Source: AC2028 sp002373595 (GTDB taxonomy: Bacteria; Bacillota; Clostridia; Lachnospirales; Lachnospiraceae). Taken from it: a DNA stretch of 64,000 nt. The notes under the pieces were generated by a model. It was not told where the DNA came from. It did no database searches and saw only the letters and a list, made by a program, of their open reading frames with translations. Every line of letters starts with the position of its first letter. The first letter of the stretch is position 1. Location: positions 3,292 to 67,291 of the forward strand of contig CAMOIX010000011.1 in the NCBI GenBank assembly GCA_946616365.1, read 5' to 3'. Positions 6,757 to 15,302 of the stretch are shown here, piece by piece. Both the position numbers and the translations under genes were made by a program.

Positions 6757-9543
6757 ATGGCTGATGTATATTTAACCGATCTGGTCGGAAAGTCAGTACT
6801 TCAGAAGCTGCAGGATGTTTTTTCGGAGATGACGGGGATGACATGTATCACCCTCGACATGAAAGGACGTCCTGTTACTTTACCCAATAATCTCACGGAG
6901 TATATGAAGAGGTGCCAGGAGCTGCTGCTCGATATGGCACGCAACGAAGCGGAGGCAGAGGATGCCCTTCGTGCTGCGGGAGAGTTCAAAGAAGATACTC
7001 TTATTGAGTCCCTGAATGCACCGGGACCTGCCGATGTATCCGGAGAGATTTCCGTAAGCATGTGCACATATTGCGGGCTCACAGAGATGCGGGCTCCCAT
7101 AGTCGCCGGAGATGAGGTTATAGGATTTTTCGCCGGCGGTCAGGTTATAGTAGGTGAGCCTGACTTGGATGCTATACGCCTTGAGATAGAAGCTATCGGA
7201 GGAGATCCGGAATATGTGCTTTCAGAGCTTTCGAGCGTTCCCAGAGTAACGCAGGAACAGCTTGATAAAGCATCCGATATTATCCTTATGGATGCGAAGG
7301 CACTCTCTGAGATAGCTGAAGGTCAGAGAAGAGCAAATATCGCAAATGCCGAGATAGAGCGCGCTGCCAAGATGAAGTCGGACTTTTTGGCAAATATGAG
7401 CCATGAGATCCGTACTCCCATGAATGCCGTTATCGGTATGGCAGAGATGGCACTGCGAGAGGATATACCTGACTCTGCCAGAGGCTATATCAATCAGATC
7501 AAATCATCGGGAAGAGCACTTCTTTCCATCATCAATGATATTCTTGATTTCTCCAAGATCGAATCCGGAAAGATGGATATCGTTCCCGTTGAATACGAAC
7601 CGATGTCACTGTTCCATGATGTCGGCAATATCATCATGACGAGACTCATGGACAAGGATGTGGAACTCGTCCTCAATATGTCTGCAAATCTGCCGCAGAG
7701 ACTCTTTGGCGATAATATCCGTATCAGACAGATCCTCATCAACCTTGCAAATAATGCAGTTAAGTTCACCAAGAAAGGTCAGGTGCGCCTGATCGTTGAT
7801 TTTAAGTGGACGGATGAAGAAAATATACTGCTCAGCGTGGCAGTTCAGGATACCGGTATCGGTATCAAGAAAGAAGACCTTGGCAAGATATTTGAGTCGT
7901 TCCAGCAGGTCGACAGTAAGAGAAACAGAAATGTAGAAGGTACCGGACTTGGTCTTTCCATTTCAAAACTGCTCCTGTCACTCATGGACGGTAATCTCTC
8001 CGTAGAGAGTGAATATAACAAGGGAAGCCGTTTTACGTTCAAGGTTCCGCAGAGAGTTATCGACAAGACTCCTTCGATGAGTGTACGCGATCCGTCGAAC
8101 TGTATAGCGATCGGTATCTTCAGTAATCAGTATCTGTCGGATGGATTTACATGGGATGCTGCAAAGCTTGGCGTATCGGTTATGAACCTTGCGGCGGAGG
8201 CTGATCTTGAGAAGGCGTACGAGGCGGTTAAGAGGCGTAACGCCGACAGAACCATATTCCTCTTCCTTGAACAGTCACAGATGACTCCCGAGAGAGAGAG
8301 CTTTATCAGGAATCATTCGGATGTTGTAGGTATACTTGTCGCTGATTTCTTCAAGGATGCCGAATATGACATGCCGAATCTTCAGATAGTGAAGAAACCT
8401 TTGTCCGCGATGAACATGTCGATGATCTTCAACAGAGAGAAGATCCAGTTCGGCAGTGACGGAAGCGAGAGAGCGGATGACGGCACAGGATTTATCGCAC
8501 CTGATGCGTATGTCCTCATTGTTGATGATAATGCTATCAACCAGACCGTTGCAGCCGGACTCTTAGAGCCTCTCAAGATGCATGTCGAGACCGCGGGAAG
8601 CGGACAGGAGGCCATCAAGAAAGCACAGGCTACTCATTACGATATTATCTACATGGATCATATGATGCCGGATATGGACGGTATCGAGACCACGCACAAG
8701 CTGCGTGAATTGCCTGAGTATACATCCACTCCGATCGTAGCGCTCACCGCAAATGCGATAGGCGGTGCGAAGGAGATGTTCATATCGGAAGGACTGAACG
8801 ACTTTGTTGCAAAGCCCATAGAGGTAAGGACATTTATCTCGTCCGTCAAGAAGTGGCTTCCTCCCATCAAGGTGCAGAGAATGTCCGATGCAGCCAAACT
8901 GCAGGCGGAAAAAGAAGCTGCCGAGAAAGAGGCAGCAAAGGCTGCCGCTGCAGCAAATGCGCCTAAGATCGGAGATCTCGATGTTGCAGCTGCCATGGAG
9001 CTTCTTGGAAACGAATCGCTGTATTGGAATGTCTTGAAGGAGTATCACCGTGTGATCATCCAGAAAGCAACTGCGATAAAAGACAGCTACAAAGCTGCAG
9101 ACTGGCCGGCATACACGATAGAAGTTCATGCGCTTAAGAGCGCTTCCAAGCAGATCGGTGCGATGAAGCTCTCAGCCATGGCAATGGAACTTGAGAAAGC
9201 CGGAAATGCAAAAGATGTCGCATATATCAAAGCGCATACCGCAGAGACGTTAAAGAAGTATCTCTCATACGAACCGGTACTGGCTCCTTATTTTATCGAG
9301 AAGGAAGATGACAGTGCCAAGACCGAGATCTCGAAGGATGATCTGGCCTCTCTCTTCGGCGAGATGAGAGAAGCTCTGGATAATCTCGATATGGATGCGA
9401 TGGAAGAAGTTACAGGCAAGATCTGCTCGCATTCGTATCCCGCAGACCAGAAAGAACTCGCAGGCAAACTCAAGAATGCATGCGCCGATATCGATATTGA
9501 TACCTGTACCGCCATCCTCGATGAGTGGGAAGGGAAATTGTAG
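6757..9543 (+). CDS. PocR-domain hybrid histidine kinase with receiver and HPt domains
   Basis: A 928-residue cytoplasmic phosphorelay kinase with no clear membrane segment. Order: PocR-type ligand-binding domain (about 5-180, with the CTYCGLTEMRAPI motif); short coiled coil; HisKA with His216 in MSHEIRTPMNA; HATPase with NNAVKF, DTGIGI and GTGLGLSI; a degenerate receiver (about 450-570) lacking the phosphoacceptor; a true receiver with VLIVDDN and Asp634 in YMDHMMPDMDG; an alanine/lysine-rich linker; and an HPt domain with His791 in HALKSASKQ. PocR domains are known to sense small metabolites (propanediol, hydrocarbon derivatives); the ligand here is unknown. The likely downstream target is the double receiver protein encoded just upstream. 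Confidence 0.92.
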   Translation: MADVYLTDLVGKSVLQKLQDVFSEMTGMTCITLDMKGRPVTLPNNLTEYMKRCQELLLDMARNEAEAEDALRAAGEFKEDTLIESLNAPGPADVSGEISVSMCTYCGLTEMRAPIVAGDEVIGFFAGGQVIVGEPDLDAIRLEIEAIGGDPEYVLSELSSVPRVTQEQLDKASDIILMDAKALSEIAEGQRRANIANAEIERAAKMKSDFLANMSHEIRTPMNAVIGMAEMALREDIPDSARGYINQIKSSGRALLSIINDILDFSKIESGKMDIVPVEYEPMSLFHDVGNIIMTRLMDKDVELVLNMSANLPQRLFGDNIRIRQILINLANNAVKFTKKGQVRLIVDFKWTDEENILLSVAVQDTGIGIKKEDLGKIFESFQQVDSKRNRNVEGTGLGLSISKLLLSLMDGNLSVESEYNKGSRFTFKVPQRVIDKTPSMSVRDPSNCIAIGIFSNQYLSDGFTWDAAKLGVSVMNLAAEADLEKAYEAVKRRNADRTIFLFLEQSQMTPERESFIRNHSDVVGILVADFFKDAEYDMPNLQIVKKPLSAMNMSMIFNREKIQFGSDGSERADDGTGFIAPDAYVLIVDDNAINQTVAAGLLEPLKMHVETAGSGQEAIKKAQATHYDIIYMDHMMPDMDGIETTHKLRELPEYTSTPIVALTANAIGGAKEMFISEGLNDFVAKPIEVRTFISSVKKWLPPIKVQRMSDAAKLQAEKEAAEKEAAKAAAAANAPKIGDLDVAAAMELLGNESLYWNVLKEYHRVIIQKATAIKDSYKAADWPAYTIEVHALKSASKQIGAMKLSAMAMELEKAGNAKDVAYIKAHTAETLKKYLSYEPVLAPYFIEKEDDSAKTEISKDDLASLFGEMREALDNLDMDAMEEVTGKICSHSYPADQKELAGKLKNACADIDIDTCTAILDEWEGKL

Positions 9544-9558
9544 AACTTTTGTGGGGAA

Positions 9559-9757
9559 AGCCGCTGCGGGCAGATTACTTTTTTCTGAGGAATCACGGTG
9601 AGCCCTTAGCGTAGGAGAGACATGTCCCGAATTAATTAGCCTCAGTAGAAAATGGGCTCACTTTTGAGCACATTTTCGCTGAGGCTTAGTAATTCGTGGA
9701 AGGCTCGACGGAGCGTTTCAACCGCCGAAGAAAAAACGTAATCTGACCGCGGCGGCT
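9559..9757. repeat. Nested inverted-repeat element (structured RNA or MITE-like)
   Basis: The gap after the kinase gene is filled by two nested inverted repeats. Outer arms at 9559-9586 and 9729-9757 read AGCCGC(T/C)GCGG(G/T)CAGATTAC then T6CT, with two mismatches and one bulge. Inner arms at 9628-9660 and 9665-9696 form a near-perfect hairpin of about 32 bp with a CTTT loop. Between them GAGCC (9599-9604) can pair with GGCTC (9701-9705). Either a transcribed non-coding RNA or a miniature inverted-repeat element could produce this. No second copy was seen in the window and no clear target duplication is visible. Confidence 0.6.
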
Positions 9758-9784
9758 GTTATATACTAAAACAAAAATATCGCT

Positions 9785-9790
9785 TATAAT
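9785..9790 (+). promoter_or_regulatory. -10 box of the GH26-like gene
   Basis: A perfect TATAAT 30 bases before the ATG, just outside the inverted-repeat element. No convincing -35 at 17 bases. Confidence 0.4.
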
Positions 9791-9819
9791 ATTGCCATTG
9801 AAATAAGTGGAGGATTTAT

Positions 9820-11334
9820 ATGAATACACCCAAGCCATTAAATACCGTGTCTCCCGAGTTGGTCAGAAAAACGACCATACTTCCTGCAAAGTGTGCCATC
9901 GACCTCGGAGACGGAAGCGAACGCGGAGAATATGTGGATCAGGACTATATACTCTCCAGGCTCGGAAGACCTATGAGAGCCATAAACCTGATGTACTGCT
10001 ATTATCCCAACGACAAGGAATGGCCCGCAAGGATCAGTGAAGCTTATAAAGATAAAGACATCTCATATGCATGGGATTATCCCTACGATGACTATTTCCC
10101 GTATACGGGCGGCCTGACAAAGGGCGGGGATAAGGAAGTCTTTGAGTGCATGAAAGATATCAGAAAGCACGGCCAGGATGTGCTCCTCACTCTTACGATA
10201 GACCCGAAAGTATCGGACAGGCATCTCATCGCGATCGCCAAGGACTTAAGACCTTTCGGCAGACTTCTTCTTCGTATTAATCACGAGGCGACCGGGGATT
10301 GGTTCTCATTCAACAAACGTGCCACCTATGCGGAACTTGGGCTTTTCTTTGCACACTGCTGCGAGATATTCCACCGAGAGGCTCCGCAGATTAAGCTCAT
10401 CATCTGTCTCGACGGATACAAGTCTTTAAAGACCGAGAAGATGGAAAAAGAAGACGAATTCCTGCCGGCGATCAAAGCTGCCGACATCGTTTCCGCAGAC
10501 AGATACCTCTCCCTTCACTGGGGATGGCCTCTTGATGTTGCCGAAGAAGGCGGCCGTAATTTCGGACATTTTAAAACGAGAACTATTTACAGCCTCACCA
10601 AAAAGAGTGCTGCAAGATATGACCGGATCTGCAGAAAGCATAAGCCCATGGTACTCTCCGAGATGAATGCCGACGGAGATGTAACGGGACCTTACGAGCA
10701 GTGCGATATGCTCCGCGAATTCTGCGATATGCTTAAAAAAGACAGGACGAAATGGCTTTCCGGATTCACCCTTTACCAGTTCAGGGACAGAGGAAGACTT
10801 GGACTTGAGACAGAAGATCCGAACAATAAGAACATCGGTATCGAGCAGCCTCTTATGAAGACGTTCAGGGAGATCATCAAAGACCCTTATTTCTCACCTT
10901 CGTTTAAGAGCGGAGCAGAAGTTAAGCTTAAAAAGGACGGTGCGCTATCCGGAGCAGTAAAAATGCGCTGGGGTGGAAGTGAGGATTCCGACGGTATCGA
11001 AATGATCTATACCGTGGATAAGGCTCCCGTATTCTTTGAGTGCTATTTTGATGACGAACTGAAAGACAAGACTTTAATGCTGGAGATAAACGGAAGATGG
11101 TTCTATAAGGGAGCAGGTGTGGATTTCGTCGATCTCATGCCCGCATTCTTCGGGGATCCGTCATTTGTTCCGGGCAGGATAGCTCTCAGACTGTTCATGA
11201 CTCCGGCGGACGGACTCAACAGTAAGAAAATGGGAAAATCCGGTGGAAAGAACGCTAATGATGATTGGTCAGTAAACCAATATTATGAGTTGCCGTCCCT
11301 TCCCATTGTGAGGATCGGAACCGAAGCTCTGTAA
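9820..11334 (+). CDS. GH26-like (TIM-barrel) glycoside hydrolase, cytoplasmic
   Basis: A 504-residue protein with no signal peptide, so it should act on imported oligosaccharides. The barrel part resembles family GH26 mannanases: LLRINHEATGDWFSFN corresponds to the HExNGxW acid/base motif (Glu156), and VLSEMNADG corresponds to the strand carrying the nucleophile (Glu281). ADRYLSLHWGWP lies between them as expected. A C-terminal portion (about 370-504) looks like a beta-rich accessory domain. Family placement is by motif only; another clan GH-A family is possible. GTGGAGG sets the ATG. It is followed by a weak terminator and is probably monocistronic. Confidence 0.6.
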   Translation: MNTPKPLNTVSPELVRKTTILPAKCAIDLGDGSERGEYVDQDYILSRLGRPMRAINLMYCYYPNDKEWPARISEAYKDKDISYAWDYPYDDYFPYTGGLTKGGDKEVFECMKDIRKHGQDVLLTLTIDPKVSDRHLIAIAKDLRPFGRLLLRINHEATGDWFSFNKRATYAELGLFFAHCCEIFHREAPQIKLIICLDGYKSLKTEKMEKEDEFLPAIKAADIVSADRYLSLHWGWPLDVAEEGGRNFGHFKTRTIYSLTKKSAARYDRICRKHKPMVLSEMNADGDVTGPYEQCDMLREFCDMLKKDRTKWLSGFTLYQFRDRGRLGLETEDPNNKNIGIEQPLMKTFREIIKDPYFSPSFKSGAEVKLKKDGALSGAVKMRWGGSEDSDGIEMIYTVDKAPVFFECYFDDELKDKTLMLEINGRWFYKGAGVDFVDLMPAFFGDPSFVPGRIALRLFMTPADGLNSKKMGKSGGKNANDDWSVNQYYELPSLPIVRIGTEAL

Positions 11335-11360
11335 CGGTCAGGTTTACACGTGATAAGCCG

Positions 11361-11386
11361 AGGCGCGGACAAGTTCCGCGCCTTTA
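11361..11386 (+). terminator. Hairpin after the GH26-like gene
   Basis: AGGCGCGGA pairs with TCCGCGCCT around a five-base loop, followed by TTTACC. The stem is strong but the T-run is short. Confidence 0.5.
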
Positions 11387-11404
11387 CCATATACTTAATT
11401 TTTC

Positions 11405-11433
11405 GTGACGATTTCGCCATTATATGGTAGAAT
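11405..11433 (+). promoter_or_regulatory. Promoter of glyA operon
   Basis: GTGACG, 17-base spacer and TAGAAT (11428-11433) with extended TG at 11425-11426. The leader of about 35 bases contains an AATTAAC/GTTAATT inverted repeat (11431-11437, 11448-11454). Confidence 0.45.
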
Positions 11434-11475
11434 TAACTCTGATTTTGGTTAATTACTTTTCCGTAGGAGGTAGAT

Positions 11476-12717
11476 ATGTATTCACTTGATGAAGTAAGAA
11501 TGGTCGACCCCGAGATCGCTGATGCGATAATCGATGAAATTGAGAGACAGCAGGAGCATCTCGAGCTCATCGCATCCGAAAACTGGGTAAGCAAGGCAGT
11601 AATGGCGGCTATGGGAAGCCCCCTTACCAATAAATACGCAGAAGGATATCCCGGAAAGAGATATTATGGCGGATGCCAGTGCGTGGATGTTGTAGAGCAG
11701 CTCGCCATCGATCGCGCAAAACAGCTCTACGGCTGTGAGTATGCAAATGTTCAGCCCCATTCCGGAGCACAGGCAAACCTCGCAGTTCAGTTCGCAGTAT
11801 GCAAGCCCGGCGATACTATCATGGGAATGAACCTTGATCACGGCGGACATCTTACTCACGGAAGTGCGGCAAACATCTCAGGATCTTACTTCAATATCGT
11901 ACCCTACGGAGTTAATGACGAAGGATTTATAGATTACGACGAACTCGAGAAAAAGGCTAAGGAGTGCATGCCGCGTATGATCATCGCAGGTGCTTCGGCA
12001 TATGCGAGAACCATCGATTTCAAGCGTTTCAGAGAGATCGCTGATGAAGTCGGAGCTGTACTTATGGTCGATATGGCTCATATTGCGGGACTTGTTGCGG
12101 CAGGACTTCATCCCAGCCCGATCCCTTACGCTCATGTGACCACTACCACTACGCACAAGACTCTTCGCGGACCCAGAGGAGGACTTATCCTTTCAAGCCA
12201 GCAGTTTGCTGATGAGTTTAAGCTTAATAAGGCTGTATTCCCCGGTATCCAGGGAGGCCCTCTTATGCACGTGATCGCAGCAAAGGCAGTATGCTTCAAG
12301 GAAGCATTAAGCCCTGCTTTCAAGACTTATCAGAAGGGTATCGTAGACAATGCAAAGGCACTTTGCGAAGGGCTCAAGAAGCGCGGTATTAAGATCGTTT
12401 CCGACGGCACTGACAATCACCTTATGCTCGTAGATCTCACTCCTTTTGATCTCACGGGTAAGGAGATCGAGAAGCTTCTTGATGAGGCACATATCACAGC
12501 CAATAAGAACACCATTCCCAACGATCCCAAATCTCCTTTCGTTACCAGCGGTATCCGTCTCGGAACTCCTGCAGTAACTTCCAGAGGACTTAATACCGAG
12601 GATATGGATCAGGTGGCTGAAGCTATTGCTCTTGTTATAAAGGGCGGCGCAGATAAGGTTTCCGAGGCAAGAGAGATCGTCAGAAGCCTTACCAGGAAGT
12701 ATCCTCTCAATGCGTGA
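11476..12717 (+). CDS. glyA: Serine hydroxymethyltransferase
   Basis: PLP enzyme that converts serine and tetrahydrofolate to glycine and 5,10-methylene-tetrahydrofolate. Full length at 413 residues. Landmarks: LIASENWVS near the N-terminus, YAEGYPGKRYYGG, DHGGHLTHGS, and the PLP lysine in TTTTTHKTLRGPRGG. The ATG follows GTAGGAGG. Homoserine dehydrogenase begins 24 bases downstream, so the set glyA-hom-aspartokinase groups one-carbon and aspartate-family amino acid metabolism. Its methylene-THF product is used by ThyA encoded at 26.2 kb. Confidence 0.97.
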   Translation: MYSLDEVRMVDPEIADAIIDEIERQQEHLELIASENWVSKAVMAAMGSPLTNKYAEGYPGKRYYGGCQCVDVVEQLAIDRAKQLYGCEYANVQPHSGAQANLAVQFAVCKPGDTIMGMNLDHGGHLTHGSAANISGSYFNIVPYGVNDEGFIDYDELEKKAKECMPRMIIAGASAYARTIDFKRFREIADEVGAVLMVDMAHIAGLVAAGLHPSPIPYAHVTTTTTHKTLRGPRGGLILSSQQFADEFKLNKAVFPGIQGGPLMHVIAAKAVCFKEALSPAFKTYQKGIVDNAKALCEGLKKRGIKIVSDGTDNHLMLVDLTPFDLTGKEIEKLLDEAHITANKNTIPNDPKSPFVTSGIRLGTPAVTSRGLNTEDMDQVAEAIALVIKGGADKVSEAREIVRSLTRKYPLNA

Positions 12718-12741
12718 TTAAGAATACGAGGTACAGATAAT

Positions 12742-13959
12742 ATGATTTATGCGGCAATTCTCGGATACGGTACGGTAGGAAGCGGAGTCGCTGAGGTTAT
12801 TCATGAAAACCGCGAAGCGATAACAAAGCGTACCGGAGAAGAGATAAAAGTAAAATACATACTCGATCTCAGGGATTTCCCCGGAGATAAGTTTGAGGAC
12901 AGACTTGTTCATGACGTTAATGTCATAATGAACGATCCGGAAGTTAAGGTCGTCTGCGAGACGATGGGAGGTGTCGGAGCTGCTTATGAGTTCACGAAGT
13001 CGGCACTTTCCGCAGGAAAGAGCGTATGTACTTCCAATAAGGAGCTGGTTGCGCTTCACGGGGCAGAGCTCTTCGAGCTTGCTAAGAAGAATAATTGCAG
13101 CTATCTCTATGAAGCAAGCGTCGGAGGAGGCATCCCTCTTATCAGACCAATAGTCAGATCGCTTACCGCAGAGATCATAGAGAGCATTGTAGGTATACTT
13201 AACGGAACGACCAATTATATCCTTACCAAGATGGACAAGGAAGGTGCGGACTTTGAGGATGTGCTCAAGCAGGCGCAGGATCTCGGATATGCCGAGAGAA
13301 ATCCCGAAGCTGATATCGAGGGACATGATGCGGCCAGAAAGATTTCGATCCTTTCGAGTCTCATGACCGGAAAGCGCGTTGACAGCGAGTGTGTAAGCTG
13401 CGAGGGGATCACCGCAGTTACTCCTGTGGATTTTGAATATGCCAAGAGCCTCGGATGCTCTATAAAGCTTCTCGGCATAAGTGAAAGAGCGGGAGACAAG
13501 GTAAAAGTTCTCGTTGCACCTCATATGGTACCTTTCTCCAATCCGCTTTCATGTGTAAATGATGTATTTAATGCCGTAGTAGTTAACGGCAATATGGTCG
13601 GACAGACGATGTTTTTCGGACGCGGAGCGGGAAGTCTTCCCACAGCGAGCGCCGTTGCAAGTGACCTCATTGAGGCTGCGTGCAATATAGGAAAGTGCCT
13701 GGGCGGCGGCTGGAGCGGAGAGCCCGCACAGCTCCTTTCGATAGACGATTCATCAGTCAGATACTTTGTGAGAGTACGCACCGATGCAGTATCCGATATA
13801 TCCAGGAAGATCCCCGGAGGAGCTGTGATCAGAGTCCAGGGAGATGAGGATGATGCGGGATATCTCGCACCCGTTATGACGGAAAAGGAATACAAAGATG
13901 CATTCTCCGAGCTTGGTGACAAAGTGCTCGGTACTATAAGAATGTACGGGAGGGAATAA
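12742..13959 (+). CDS. hom: Homoserine dehydrogenase
   Basis: Reduces aspartate semialdehyde to homoserine on the route to threonine and methionine. N-terminal Rossmann motif GYGTVGSG, the catalytic signature NGTTNYILTKM, and the region AAKIS-like DAARKISILSSL are present. At 405 residues it has a C-terminal ACT-like segment of about 65 residues (YFVRVRTD, GGAVIRVQG), shorter than in many homologues, so threonine feedback is possible but not certain. The stop lies six bases before the aspartokinase ATG and its last codons supply that gene's GGGAGGG ribosome site. Confidence 0.95.
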   Translation: MIYAAILGYGTVGSGVAEVIHENREAITKRTGEEIKVKYILDLRDFPGDKFEDRLVHDVNVIMNDPEVKVVCETMGGVGAAYEFTKSALSAGKSVCTSNKELVALHGAELFELAKKNNCSYLYEASVGGGIPLIRPIVRSLTAEIIESIVGILNGTTNYILTKMDKEGADFEDVLKQAQDLGYAERNPEADIEGHDAARKISILSSLMTGKRVDSECVSCEGITAVTPVDFEYAKSLGCSIKLLGISERAGDKVKVLVAPHMVPFSNPLSCVNDVFNAVVVNGNMVGQTMFFGRGAGSLPTASAVASDLIEAACNIGKCLGGGWSGEPAQLLSIDDSSVRYFVRVRTDAVSDISRKIPGGAVIRVQGDEDDAGYLAPVMTEKEYKDAFSELGDKVLGTIRMYGRE

Positions 13960-13965
13960 AAGCAA

Positions 13966-15288
13966 ATGGCAAAGGTTGTAAAATTCGGCGGAAGTTCACT
14001 GGCAAGCGCCGAGCAGTTCAAGAAGGTCGGCAAGATAATCCGCTCGGATAAGGAGAGAAGATTTGTGGTTCCTTCTGCTCCCGGCAAGCGCAATTCAAAG
14101 GATACCAAAGTAACGGATATGCTCTATTCCTGCTATGATCTTGCAGAACAGGGAAAGGATTACAGCAAGGCACTTTCCGCTATCAAGGCAAGATATGATG
14201 AGATCATCGGAGGACTCGGCCTTAAGAAGGGACTCCTTGATGATGAGTTCGACAAGATCGATCATGCTTTTTCGGATAAGGCAGGCAGCGATTATGCGGC
14301 TTCCAGAGGAGAGTTCCTTAACGGAAAGATAATGGCGGAGTTTCTCGGATATGAGTTCATCGATGCTGCCGAGGTTATCTTTTTCACTGAGGACGGAGAG
14401 TTTGATGCCGAGTATACCAACGAGGTTCTTTCCGCCAGATTAAAAGGAATGCAGAATGCGGTAGTTCCCGGATTTTATGGCAGGATAAGAGACGGCAGGG
14501 TCAAGACGTTCTCGAGAGGAGGATCGGACATCACCGGTTCCATTGTTGCCAAAGCCATTCATGCTGAAGTCTATGAGAACTGGACCGATGTATCCGGATT
14601 CCTTGTAGCGGATCCCAGGATCATCAAGGATCCCGCCAAGATAGAGATCATCACATACAGAGAGCTCAGAGAGCTTTCATATATGGGCGCGAGTGTTCTT
14701 CATGAGGATGCTATATTCCCTGTTCGTCAGGAGGGTATTCCCATCAATATCCGCAATACCAATATCCCTGAGGATTCCGGTACATGGATAGTAGGAAGCA
14801 CCTGCCAGAGATCAAAGTATATCATCACCGGTATCGCAGGAAAGAAGGGATTCTGCTCTGTCAATATCGAGAAGGATATGATGAACTCCGAGATCGGTTT
14901 CGGAAGAAAAGTGCTTCAGGCATTTGAGGAGAGCGAAATATCATTCGAGCATCTTCCCTCCGGTATTGATACCATGACGGTATTCGTTCATCAGGATGAG
15001 TTCGTCGACAAGGAGCAGAAAGTCGTATCCGCTATTCACAGACTTGCCAATCCCGATACGATAGAGATCGAGGCTGACCTTGCACTTATCGCTGTCGTAG
15101 GACGCGGAATGAGAGCAACGAGAGGAACCGCGGGCAGGATCTTCTCCGCACTTGCACATGCACATATAAATGTCAGAATGATAGACCAGGGATCTTCCGA
15201 GATCAACATCATCATAGGTGTATCAAATTCTGATTTTGAAAAAGCTATCAAAGCGATCTATGACATTTTTGTTGAAACAAGTGTCTGA
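13966..15288 (+). CDS. Aspartate kinase
   Basis: Phosphorylates aspartate in the first step of lysine, threonine and methionine synthesis. Monofunctional, 440 residues: N-terminal KFGGSSLAS nucleotide-binding motif, SRGGSDITGS substrate/ATP loop, WTDVSGF, then two C-terminal ACT domains (about 300-370 and 375-440, with VVGRGMRATRGTAGRIF). Co-transcribed with hom, so the pair probably serves threonine supply. Isozyme type (lysC versus thr-type) cannot be settled from sequence alone, so no symbol is given. Confidence 0.95.
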   Translation: MAKVVKFGGSSLASAEQFKKVGKIIRSDKERRFVVPSAPGKRNSKDTKVTDMLYSCYDLAEQGKDYSKALSAIKARYDEIIGGLGLKKGLLDDEFDKIDHAFSDKAGSDYAASRGEFLNGKIMAEFLGYEFIDAAEVIFFTEDGEFDAEYTNEVLSARLKGMQNAVVPGFYGRIRDGRVKTFSRGGSDITGSIVAKAIHAEVYENWTDVSGFLVADPRIIKDPAKIEIITYRELRELSYMGASVLHEDAIFPVRQEGIPINIRNTNIPEDSGTWIVGSTCQRSKYIITGIAGKKGFCSVNIEKDMMNSEIGFGRKVLQAFEESEISFEHLPSGIDTMTVFVHQDEFVDKEQKVVSAIHRLANPDTIEIEADLALIAVVGRGMRATRGTAGRIFSALAHAHINVRMIDQGSSEINIIIGVSNSDFEKAIKAIYDIFVETSV

Positions 15289-15302
15289 TCGGAAGGAAAA
15301 GA

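Noticed and set aside
11387..11475. Possible glycine or other riboswitch upstream of glyA
   Set aside because: The leader is only about 35 bases after the promoter and shows just one short AT-rich inverted repeat.
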